Shown: positions 11,170-23,200 of the stretch, in pieces | How the letters are laid out: each line of letters begins with the position of its first letter | How positions within the stretch are numbered: the stretch's first letter is position 1 | Assembly (NCBI RefSeq): GCF_016086655.4 | Contig: NC_052136.2 | Span: 53,374,492 to 53,438,491 of the forward strand | Reading direction: 5' to 3' | DNA: 64,000 bases | Origin: Lepeophtheirus salmonis | Taxonomy: Eukaryota > Arthropoda > Copepoda > Siphonostomatoida > Caligidae | Notes under the pieces: generated by a model | Seen by the model: the letters and a program-made list of their open reading frames with translations, nothing else | Databases searched by the model: none | Told to the model about the DNA's origin: nothing | Program-made: the position numbers and the translations under genes

Positions 11170-12510
11170 GACCACTTTAAAAAAATGGATGGCTACCGAT
11201 ATCAGTAATTTGAGACCTATCACCGTACTCAATGAAAGTTACTTAATTCTTTTGGGTGTTCTTGCAATTGAAATATAACCAATTATGAATTCCAAAGTTG
11301 GTAAATAACAAAAAGGTTTCCAATAGGGAGATCAAGATTTTATACCTTCAAGAAATGTACAGTTTGCTGTACATTTTGGTGCAATTATAGCTGTGAACTT
11401 TAGCAAACCATTTGATTCTGTCATACACAATCATATTTTGAAAGTAGTTAAAAGGCTTTTTTCAAAGGAATACTTTAATCGATAGGTGATGGAGAAAGTG
11501 AACCAATTACTTTAAGAAAGAGTTGACGTCAAGGTTCGTCTTCAGCCCCCCCCCCTATTTTTCGTTGCTGCAATAAAAAGTAAAAGATCTTAAAGATTTC
11601 ATTATAAGTAAATTCGATGGGTTTGAAATGGATTTTGGGACCTGGAGACATACAGTTGATATAAAACGACGACGTCATATCGATGTTACAAGCTAAGTCT
11701 GAGAGTCAACTAACTAAACGGGTTGAGGTGATTGTAAATTACTTCAAGAAGTATGAAAGGAGGCCCGGTTTGAAGATCATCTATAAAAAAACCTGTTGTT
11801 CTTCTTATTGGTAAATGGAGCCCCAGTAAGGAAATAAAATTTGCCAGCAGTTCAATTAAGGACAGTGTTGAAATATTGGGAATTATATGCGATAAAAAAT
11901 GTTCCTGTTATTCAAACTGGACATTCCTTACAAAGTATTTGTGTTCTTCCATTACCAATGGAGAAGTTCAATCTTCAAAAAAAGATTGACCTTTATAGTT
12001 TCCTAATAGTTCCTAATATATTATATAAAGCAATATCTATTCCCTTTCTGGCTGTGAATGCATTTGAGGAAGCAAATTGTTTGTTGAATAATTTATTTTA
12101 CTGGAGCTCCTTATCTCTCTGAAAAGACCTAAAAAGAAACTAGGAGGTGGGTTGGCCTTGCTGTGGAGAATTATACCCAAAATATATCAAAAAATATTTA
12201 TTGATCTATTCAAGAATGCAGAGACTGAATGGTGTTCTTCCATTTCCTCTACTGCGATCTTTGATTGGTGAATGCTATGTACTGACTTTTGTAATAATAT
12301 GAATTGAATGCATTCCCTATCCATGACAGCTAGCCAGATAATTCTTTGGAAATGTACTACGAATTTTACATCTTCCTCAACAATTGACTATGTGCGTCGG
12401 AATTGTGAGAGAAAGTTTTTCTTTCAAAATAAGTTAGACCCACAAAAGCTAGTATTGGAGCTTATGTCAATAAATATTATTGCAATTCACGATATTCACA
12501 ATCTTAGTGT
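11170..12510 (+). pseudogene. LINE (non-LTR retrotransposon) reverse transcriptase relic
   Basis: Interrupted plus-strand translation shows reverse transcriptase landmarks in order. SNLRPITVLNESY is at about 11200, then the QKGFQ block. AVNFSKPFDSV at 11394-11430 corresponds to the first catalytic Asp block (A[VI]DFSKAFD in family members, here Asn for the Asp). Then KSESQLTKRVE and YFKKYE lie near 11690-11750. A later KLGGGLAL block (about 12140) matches the region after the RT domain. Many frameshifts and stops. 3' truncated, no poly(A) tail or target duplication found. Confidence 0.65.
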
Positions 12511-12519
12511 TTAGTTGCA

Positions 12520-14700
12520 GAAAATTTATGTTCCTACAGAAATGAGCAGCATTCATTCATAATTTAAAATAAAATTTTGCCTCTTCCAGCCCAATCCTAT
12601 TTATAGCGCGTCGTTACCTTTACTGTATCATGCAACCTTTCATCCAAAAAGAAACACAAAAAAGGCCCGAAATCATATCTTAGTTAGCCAAATAAATAAA
12701 TCATACCAACTGCAATTTATCCCTTCTATACTCCCAAAACTATCACTGTCATACTATTTTTTTGACCATTTTTCAAATGAATTACACAGTATTTTATTCG
12801 ATAGAGTAATATAATATTACTTAGTAATATTTTATTAAAAGAGTTGTTATTATATTGTTTCTATGAAGAATAGCCAAAATTTCTTCATATAAATAATAAA
12901 ATGACAAGTATATATATTATATATACGACGAGGGATGAATAAAAAATTATATTCCTGCTCTTTTGGAAATTGAACCTAAGTATAGAAAAACTTATTACTT
13001 TGTTTTGGTTTTTTTACCCAAAAGAATTAATTCTGTAATAGCCATAACGTATCAAGGGAAAACAAATTACATATGGTGTACATGTGTTATCGTGGTAACG
13101 TCATACCATAAAAAACAAATAATATAGTACACGAGGTTGTGTGAAAAAAATATATAAATAAAACATCCGAATATTTTAAATAATCGCACCTATCTTTGTT
13201 GATGAAATCCTGTTTTGTTGGATTAATTTAGATAGATAAAAAAATATGAAGAAAATAATAAATAACTACATTGATATGATTAAAGTAATGGTATATTTCG
13301 ATATAATATATAATCCTTTGATCTTGCAATTCTCTGTAATAATCCCTGTTGGTTATTTACTTTACACTGTAAGAAAAATCTAATAAAGATCTAAAAATCA
13401 ATAGAGAATATTGAAAGTATTTTCCGTAACGTTGCATGATTAGAAATAATTTATATTTCAAATCGACAATAAAATACTAAATATCCCTATTGGAATATAG
13501 TAATATTGTATGTGTAATTCATTTGCAAATTTATCCGACAGATGTAACTAATTATTACAACATTTGTTCTAGCTATTAACAGTAGATTCCATGCAAAATT
13601 TCAAGTCAATATCTATATTAACAACATAGATATTAGTGATTAAAGATTGGATAATTCAAGTCTGGGATGAAAATAAAAAGTCCTGTTTGATAACGCATTA
13701 CTATTTAAAACACTTACATTTACTATTGTAATCTCATTCATAAAACACAAAAATCGTCAATTTCAGTATGTTCGACCTTTCAAGCCTGTTTTTAAAAATC
13801 AAGGTTTAAGTTTTAATTACGATTCAGAGCCATATTTTTTAATGAAATATATCTATATGAATGAAAATTTATGGTAACAAAAATAGATTAAAACATTCCA
13901 GTATTCTAAAAATAATCTATTTATTAAGTAGAAAATGTTTTTAATCCATTCAAATTAAGGATCATCTAGGATAACTAATATATTTCTCATATTTGCTTTA
14001 AATCATAGCTAAAATGAAGAAAAAAAATTTTCTGTCAATAGAAACATTTGATATTCTAGAATTTTTTAAGTTTAACTAATACTTTTCTTATAAGATATTT
14101 TATAAATAATCAATGTAAGGTTGAGTGAAGATGTTTCGAAGTTATATATAATGAAATCGATTATTTGAATAAATGAAATAAGTGAATAATATTTAAGATG
14201 CAGGAAGACTCAATATTTAAATACTTTTGATATTACATACAATGTATTTTTTTATTAATTATTGATGAAATATAAGTTATTTAATATACTTATTTATATT
14301 TAATTTATGAACTTTAAAATATTTAATACTTATAACCATTAATCAAATAATTCATTTAATTATATATTATTCTAAAAACTAAAAAAAAATAATTTGAAGA
14401 ATAGGTTGACTAGTATTTATTCGTTGAAATTGTTGCGTAAATTTATATGTAGAAATAATGTCACGGTCTTTGCAAATATAGTGATACTCAAATTTAAAGT
14501 CATATAACTCGGACTCAGATGATTGTAGAGAAAAAAATTCCGACGGTTCCAGATAGCTAACACGGACAACATTTATTTGTCATAAAAACTTTTTTAATTC
14601 AGTCAACTACCATTAATTTGTTCCAAAAAAGAAAATATTTGGCATAATGAAACCTGTGCTGTTTACTATGATGTTTTTCAAAATATAACTAACATTATAA
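12520..14700. other. A+T-rich stretch without genes
   Basis: Nothing with coding character on either strand; scattered (AT)n and A-runs only. Confidence 0.4.
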
Positions 14701-14710
14701 AAATCATACA

Positions 14711-14899
14711 GATATCTTAAAAATTCAGCCTGCCCTAGAGGTTTAAAGATTTATTCTATTTTGAGGGGGAAAATTGCCACAAATTTTATTGTTTCAGTGC
14801 TGAAGACTTTATATATCAGTTAATATGAAAATTCTATGTATTATATTATTTTGTAAATCTTTAAACCTCCAGGGCTGGTTGATTTTTGAAGATTTATGT
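14711..14899. repeat. Short hairpin-forming inverted repeat (about 190 bp)
   Basis: CCCTAGAGGTTTAAAGATTTA (14732-14752) pairs with TAAATCTTTAAACCTCCAGG (14853-14872). The pairing extends outward through AAAAATTCAGCCTG / GGCTGGTTGATTTTT, giving arms of about 40 bp around a 100 bp loop. Consistent with a small MITE; a structured RNA cannot be excluded. Confidence 0.6.
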
Positions 14900-15017
14900 A
14901 GTATTTTTTTATGCTTGTTATATATTACAGACCTCATAATAAAACAGTGCAGTTTTCATGATTCCAAAATATTTTGTTTTTTAGGACACCTTAACGACCA
15001 TGGCTGATGAGCCGAAG

Positions 15018-15350
15018 ATGATTGAGGTAGCTTCAATTCTGCGCGCCAAACTCCCCTTTTTGATGTCATAAAGCCTAGTAGATCATTCCCGGCAACTATT
15101 TTTCGAATCCAGAAGCGTTTACATGATGGCCACGATATTACCACAAAGACGAATAGTTGTATGCTAAAAAAATGGACTCAAATGAGGTCAAGGAAGCTTT
15201 TCAAGCCAATCCCAAATATCCATGTCTATTTTCGCAAAGAATAAGACTGCCAGCTGCTCTATTGTGTCCAGAGCCATCAATTATGGGCGTGATACCTCTC
15301 TATGAGCTCGTGAGTACCCTCTCCTCACAGAGGCCCACCTGAAAAAACAT
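15018..15350 (+). pseudogene. Tc1/mariner transposase N-terminal relic
   Basis: Three plus-strand frames patched together give the typical order of a Tc1/mariner DNA-binding region: ATIFRIQKRLHDGHDITTKTN, then SMSIFAKNKTASCS, then REYPLLTEAHLKKHKK. The last resembles the (R)xxLLTE segment that precedes the catalytic domain. No catalytic block follows; the homology stops at about 15350. No terminal repeat was identified. Confidence 0.55.
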
Positions 15351-15499
15351 AAAAAAACTCCAACATCATGCAATTATGGGGCACAAGCAACATGCCTTTC
15401 ATGTGCGCCATCCAAATATTGAGTACATGCATCTTGCGACTAGGCATGGATCAGAATATCCAAATAATATCTCATCAAGGTATGTCAGGGCTTCCGCCA

Positions 15500-17040
15500 C
15501 CGTATATAGGGGGGGAAAAAAAACTGCATTTTTTTTAGGTGCAAAAAAATTTCTAATTTAATATTTGAGTCATAGATTGAATAAACTTGTAGAAGTTTGT
15601 CTAAAAATTACTTTGTATTTATATATATAATATATTAAAATTAAATATGAATAATTTTTAAATTTTTTGAGGTTTTTTTCTTTTTTAATCAAATGTCAAT
15701 TTTTAAGAATAAATGCCACAAAATGAGACATATTGGACAATAAATAACTCAAAAAGAACCTGAACATAAAACAGAGTATTTTTAGTTTTTGGAACATTTT
15801 ATTTAATAAGTTTTGCAATATTTCCAAAAAATAAACAAGTTACTGAGCGGTTATTTATTACAATAACGGCGGTACAATATTATTCTCCATAACTTTCTTG
15901 GCCTAGCAAGTACATTACAAATCTTAGCATTCATTGGCATTGTATAGGATAAAACATAACTTCTATTTACTATTTCTCTTGCAAAATTAGTGCAAAACAA
16001 TTTTTTTTTAAATTCATAATAATAAATTTAATATACAGTTTTTATATTATAATGCCTATAAGAATACCCTCACCGTACTGGTCTAAATATTAAATAGAAA
16101 TATCATTTACCCTTGTCAATATCACTTTCCACTCACTTTTTGTCCTGAGCAACGCTTTGTAAACTTTTGATATTAGATATATATTTAATGTACAAAATAA
16201 ATTGATTGAAGGTAAATTTAATAACTAAAATTTATAACTAGAAGTGAGAAAAATCATTAATACCTGAAAAAGCGATCGTAATAAAATTGACCACTCATTT
16301 AAATTTCTTTTTTTAGCATATCTGATGGATATTATTACAAGTGGTCATTTTGTAGTTAATAATTATTACTAATGACTATATAGACCCTGATAGATTGAAA
16401 TTTAAATACATAATACAAGTTATCATTGAAAAAAGAAAAAAACTGTAACTCCTGGACGATATCACTAAATAAAAAAATCAAACTTATTAAATATTTAGAT
16501 ATCAACGTATCTTTATTATAAAATATAGCGAAAAATAGAAACTATTTCAGCATAAACTTGAAGATCATAAATGAAATCATGTCATATTTTCAGAAATTTA
16601 ACATTTAGCAAAAGGTATTAAAGCAAATTTTTGTTACATGATATTGTGTGTCGAGGGTTTGTTCTGATTTATGTTACGACGGTGTTACTCTGTACTAATA
16701 AAATTGTCTAATTGGTTGTCTTGCTGTTACGTAAAATACATTATATCTTCTAAAAAAATAAGTTATTTTCAATTATGTAGTAACACAAGATGGTCATATG
16801 TTTATATTAATGATATATAAAGCCAATTAAGATGAATTAAAGATGGCATAACAATTTCAGTAAAAAACAGTTATGATATTGACTGTTTTTCGGTTCTAGT
16901 GTTAACCTTCAAGGTATTTTGAGTCGAAAGTATGAAAATTTCTTTGAGGTAAGATATTTTTCCAGAAATTTTAAATTTCATAATTTATCCTGCTAACATG
17001 AGAGTTATTGTTCAGTTGGTTCATATATCTACATATAAAA
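15500..17040. other. Intergenic A+T-rich stretch
   Basis: No gene was seen between the transposase relic and the 3' end of the urea transporter gene. Confidence 0.4.
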
Positions 17041-17041
17041 T

Positions 17042-17047
17042 TTTATT
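17042..17047 (-). terminator. Poly(A) signal of the urea transporter gene
   Basis: AATAAA on the minus strand, about 46 bases past the TAA stop at 17093-17095. Confidence 0.6.
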
Positions 17048-17092
17048 ACAATGATAATAATTTTTTTTTGACTCATACATGTTAAAAGCTAT

Positions 17093-17263
17093 TTATTTGA
17101 ACGATTTACAGGCTCTTAAATATTGTTCTAAATGTATTTCAGGGACAGAAGGAGATGCTACCCTGGAAAGGGCAGTTGACGTTTGACTTGTGTTTAAGTG
17201 GAACATCCAACATGCAACAACGAATGGTAAAGTACAGACAGGAATCTGTACAAGGGAGTTTCC
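17093..17263 (-). CDS. Urea transporter exon F (terminal)
   Basis: 171 nt after TTGCAG, phase 0, ending TAA. It encodes the second pore motif (VQIPVCTLPFVVACWMF) and a short polar cytoplasmic tail ending RACKSFK. Confidence 0.85.
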   Translation of the reverse strand, partial: GNSLVQIPVCTLPFVVACWMFHLNTSQTSTALSRVASPSVPEIHLEQYLRACKSFK

Positions 17264-20200
17264 CTGCAATTAACCAAATAAAAAATCGAATATTATTTAA
17301 TTGTATTTTATTGAATAATTTTTCTTACGGCATAAGCTGCTCCGATCGCAATATGTAGTGTAACAGTTAATATTATTCCACAAATGCAACGTATGAAGGA
17401 ATGCCATGTTAGAACCACGAAAAAACCTCCAAGAGCTCCAGCTGTTAATACAGAGTTATAGCCATAGATTCCGGTATATATCGCCTCCAGGGATTTTTGA
17501 TCGTTTCTCAATAGAATTAACGCTGAATAAATAATGAAACATAGTTTTATGACTAGATTGTTTGAAAGTTAGACATAATAATTATACCATATTATAAAGC
17601 AATTGTCTACTTATTTATAATATTTCAATCTTTGAGTTTGTTATAGGTCTAAAATTGTTGGTTGGTTAGATATAGCAATTTATTTATTCAAAAATGTTTT
17701 TACATTCTATCTAATCCTACATGGTAGTTGTATATAACATTATGAAATTTTGAAAACTCCGGTTCAACACTTTCCATCAAAATATATAGACAAGTTTGAT
17801 GACTGACTAAAATATGCAATACAATGAGATTTTTATTCGTTGAAATAAAACCTGACTGATACATTATCAAGTGGATGTAACAATTCGATTATGAGGAGTT
17901 CAAGATTTATCGGTAATCGATAAAAGTTTAGAAATTATTTATTATTTTCCCCTCCTAAAAAACAAAATCAATAGTCAATAAGAATGTTCTAAGATTTTAA
18001 AATTACTTAAACCTTGAGGACCCAAGTGTTTAGAGAGCCATATTGTAAATTTACCCCTAGTTTTTATTCTTATTTCATCATTTGACCTTGATAAACAATT
18101 TAACTTAAAAATGAAAGCTGTTTTTACTTTAAAAAAGAAACCATTTATTGCAAAAACAACAAAAATTTGTATGAAGTCAGAGACATGAAAAAAAAAAACA
18201 CTTTTTGAATTCTGTAAATTCACTATATAAAAATTATTAAGAAATAACAATGGTTAAGCTTTTTTTCTAATTTTCTTGTCCAGATTTCAAATGTTAATTT
18301 AAAAATCAATGATCGACCACATAATATTCAAACTACCAATAATTTGACGTACACAAAACAACAAAAATATGGGGCCCAATATAAGTATCAGGAAACGATG
18401 AGTACAAATGAATTTATATAATACAAAAACGTACTTGTAAGTTCCTTAGTTGTTAAAAGCTGAAATAAGCCATACAATAGGTTACTTATTGAGGAAAAAT
18501 GAAGAAAATATCATCCAGATAGTCTACATAATCTTATGTTCACTAAAGATAATTCACTACATAAAATAATAAAACTTACTGTAAGGGTCAAAAATAACAT
18601 CCTTGATTGCTATGAGGGTGTGGCTTATATCTCGTACATCATTTAAGCTAAGAATACGAAACTATATTCATACTATGCTTCTGGTAAACTAAAAATAGAA
18701 AGCTACAAAAAAATTATAATTATCAATAGGTTGAGTCCTAGTCTGGATATATCAAATATACTGGGGCTATTTTAAAAACCTAAAAGACAAGTAGAAATAA
18801 TGTTAAGGAAGTAACTTTGTAGTAAAGTTTTTTTTTAAACATTTTTGAGTATTTGATAAGCTAAATGTTTTATATAAATTGACCGTGAAACTACAAATAT
18901 GAATTTATAACTATTCTATAAGTTTTTTTATGTTTCCATAAAAAATAATTTTTTAGATGATATGGTCCAATATTATATGAAAACTGTGGGATTTATATAT
19001 ATATATATTAGAATGTAGCACGTAGATGTGCTTATAAATCGATGTCATTTGACAAATCATACTTACACAAATTACTAACCTGTACAAGTTCCTAGAGCTC
19101 CCCCAAGTGACATGGAAGCTGCAAGTATTGGGGAACAAATAAAAAATCCAATAATCATCACTAGAGATCCAATCAATGTATTAATAGCATAGACCTGGCC
19201 AATTGATAATAAGGATCCTTCAGCAACCTATAGAAAAAATAGTTAAATATAATCGATGTACACAAGTTGTCAAACTAATTTGAACCTTTAACCAGTCGAC
19301 GGAGCTATGAGGATTTGTTTCATTTGTATATACATCATTCATGGGCTCGTTAATGGACAAGGACTTTGCTCTCAGAGCCAAAAGAACAAATGATATTTGC
19401 CCCACAACATTGAAAGGAAAGGTGAAAGAGACCATTCCTAATTTTCTTTCCGTGAAAGAGCCATCCGATGTGAATGTGGAACTTTTTGTGGTCAAGGAGT
19501 GTAATAAATTTCCTATTCCGTTTTGAATTGGAATGCTAAAGTAAAATAACTACTAATTATTTAAATATAAATTGTATACTGGTTAAAACTAACCGTCATA
19601 GAAAATATCATTAGTATATTGTGTCAAACACAATTTAAGAAAATAATAGCATCTATCATAAGAGTATAAGATTAATTAGGACGATCATCTACAAAAAAAC
19701 TTTTTATAAAAATTATTAATAGAACTACATATAAACGGGGAAAAACTTTCCCATCTCGTTGGATTGTGTAATATCATTAGTAAACATTAAATTATCATAT
19801 AATTTTTAAAAAGATTACTTAGTCTTAATATCTTAAGGTGAATAATTTCTTGGGACTTGAAGTACCCCAAAAAAAAAAAAAACATGTTATTAATTTTGTA
19901 TAAAATATTTAGTTAAAAAGTAACATTTTTTGCCATAGTTTAATGTGATAAATATATTATATAATGAGCAGTGTTAGGCGACAACACATGCCACAGCTCT
20001 TTACATAAGCTGTTAAATTTTCCTCAATGTAATATCTATTTATTAATTTCAACCAGTGGCGATAAATAAAGCCTCTAAAGTTCAAATTTTATTTAGTGTT
20101 TTTAAAATATAAAAATTATCATTCTTAACGGAAGTTATAATACAAATATTAAAACTTTGAAATAACGTGACAGTGCAAAGAAAAAAAACCCAACCAGCAT

Positions 20201-23200
20201 AATAAAATAAAACACAAATGTTAATGATATATATATATATATGGATATACGTGTCAAACACAAAAAAAAACTAAAAATCCCTTTAGGTCAGCCTCACTTC
20301 CCTAGCGAAAGAAAAAAGGTATTGTATTTCAAAGACTCGTCGATCTGTAGTAAAAACCTTGCTTAGAAATGTCAATCTATGGTTTTAGTCAGTAACAATA
20401 GTGTTAACAAATGACTGACTTTCTTGTAGTTCATTATTTTTATCATAAAACACTCCCACTGAAATTGTGGGTGTGTCACTGTTTTCAGTAGAGGGTACTT
20501 TTTCTTCCTACTTTGCTTAATTTCCTTGAATTTTAGGAGATCAAATTTTCGGAGTTTTATAGATTTGTCAAGTAGATTTTTAATTGCCTTTTTTTTGGGG
20601 GAGGGATTTGCCATATCTAAATGGCTTAGCAAATCTTTTCAAGTTTTTCCATATTTTCGACTCCATTAAAATCTCCATTCGCTCCATAATCCGAATCTTA
20701 GTGTCGACAATTCCATCGTTCAATTATTCTTTGCTTACACTGTCTTTCAGAATGGTACTATTCAGAATCCATATTTTATTGTGTTTCTTCTCATTCGTAG
20801 TTGAAAATTCTAAAAGCATTTATTGATGATCAGAGATGAAGTTTGGAAGTATATCAATCTTAGATGGTTTGCATCCCCCATTGCTTCTAAAGAGGCACAT
20901 GTCCAGCCTTGATGTCACGATTTTCTTTTTTCTTTTTTTTTTGGTTGAGAATGTATGATTATTTTTATTTAAAAAATCCGCACAGTCGATAATCTTCTTA
21001 CTCAAATAAAAGAAAGAATGATGTTTTTAAATATATATGATATCTGTAGTGGCCTGATGTTTTAATTCTTTGTGACAGAAGAACCAGCATGGCAAACTAT
21101 CATGGTATTCCCAAAATGTATTTTAACGAATCTAACTCAAATGAGGCAAGAAGGGATTCAAGAATTGTAACAAAAATCTGCATTGAAGTCTGTGATACCT
21201 ACATACATATAAGTGGAAATATATATGTAAGGTCAAAATAAAACTCAAATATTGTATATATAATATTTTTGATATTATGTCCCGAATCAAAACAACCATA
21301 TTTTTACTCAAAACTACTTTCCCCACTTGTGAAGAGTTGTGACTCAATATTTGCTGATAATTTTAACTTACGTTTTATTAATGAAGACTCCATAGCAAAA
21401 CGAAAAGGTAATCATAAGGCTTCCACAGCACTCATAGCTATGATGTTGAACGATACAATTCATTGTTGAAATCGAAATTTCTGCTTCAATCATTGTATAT
21501 TTGTATATCATTGTGCCATTTTTTAAATTTCTTACATAACTTTTCGTAAAAACAAACATTCAAGTCTACAATGTTTGTTTGCCCTTATTAATTATCCCTT
21601 ATTACTAAAATACGACCTAAGAAGTTCTTATTCAATATGTAATACAATATGTTTACTTGTATTATGTCACAATAAATGATGAGATTTTAAAAACTGTATA
21701 GATCAATTTTTTTAAATCTATTTACTAAGACTTTTTTTTTAATGATGAAGCCATTTTGAAACTAATAATGCTCGAAATATACTTAAATCATTTAAAAAAA
21801 AAGAGTTTCGTAATTGGATAATATGAGAAACAAACAGTTTCCATTACAAAAAAATAATAATAATAACTAATTTGTTTTGAAAATAATTCTTCTTAATTGA
21901 AAAAAAATACTTTTATGTTCTCAATGTCTGGTTTGAGCCAATGAGCTGAATATGTTTAAAACTATTTTGTATGCAGAGATTTAAATACTTCAACAACTTT
22001 CTTGAATAATAATAATTTCAACAATTTGCTACATTTAAAAAAACTGAAATAATTAAAGATAACCCTGGATAATTCAACAAGTTGGTATTAATCAATAGAT
22101 GTGATATTACTCTCTTGAGTGTAAATATGTAGATATATCAGTTTGAAATGATCAATCTAAACATAACATACTGAGAAAATTATACTTTTGTATCCTCAAT
22201 TTTTTATTTTTTATAACATAAAGTTTACATCTTAATTATTTTCAGGTCGTGAATGTCATAAGTAGAGATGGATATACATAAACTGGATTGAAATAATCTA
22301 ATAATGACCATATTTCATTTCATTTTTTTTTAACAACTGAAAAAGTTTATGATTTACAGTTTTTAACAAAACTTTACACTCTCTTCTTTGCTAATACTAG
22401 GAATAATTAATAATAACAATATTCTTTGCAGGTTATTAACATATTATACTTTTTTTTAAATTTACACTCACCTAAATTTAGACTCTTACAAAATCTTTGC
22501 CGTAGGTAACCTATTTTTTTACTTATGAACCATACTGTCAGGAACAAAGTTAAAAAATGCCATCAAGCATATAAAATTATCCTGTCACTTCACTATATGA
22601 AAATAAAAGCGAAGAAAAACTTGACGTCACAAAGTCTTAATCAAATATCTATTGATTAAGTCTATTTTTTTTTAAATCATGCAGGTTTTCCTTTAATACG
22701 GACTTAAAATTGGTTTCAACTGACATCCTGTCGTATCCCCGTCATAAGTCTTTGAAAAACGTCTCATATTTTAAAATACCCTCCACGCTTAATCTAATTT
22801 TTAAGAACATTTGACCTTGACTCTTTATTTAGGCTTAATTACTGTTTTTATTTGTAATCCAAAGACAGGATTTTTATACTTCCAGGTTCCAATATCGATT
22901 AGATATGTTATCTGCTAACCTTGCATGTAGATCTCTATCTATGTTAATATCATGGATCAAAGTTTGTTCCGAATAAGAAATGTCCATAGGTTTTGAGACG
23001 AAATGAGATTGAAAGTCAAAATTTAAGGAACAATACATCTTCAATAATTTTTTTTTTGTTAAATTTGGGGGTTTTAACGCGAAAAAGTGGAACTTTTTTT
23101 CTAATGACGATATAAAATAATTGTTGAGATAAATATTATATTTTTATGATAAATTTACTTTTAAGTGTTATTTTTTGAAGGTTTTTTTTAGATTTAGAGT

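Noticed and set aside
17155..17358. Plus-strand open frame of 67 codons
   Set aside because: It is the antisense shadow of urea transporter exons F and E.
20584..20826. Plus-strand 80-codon frame
   Set aside because: Antisense of the LINE linker region, which has family motifs on the minus strand.
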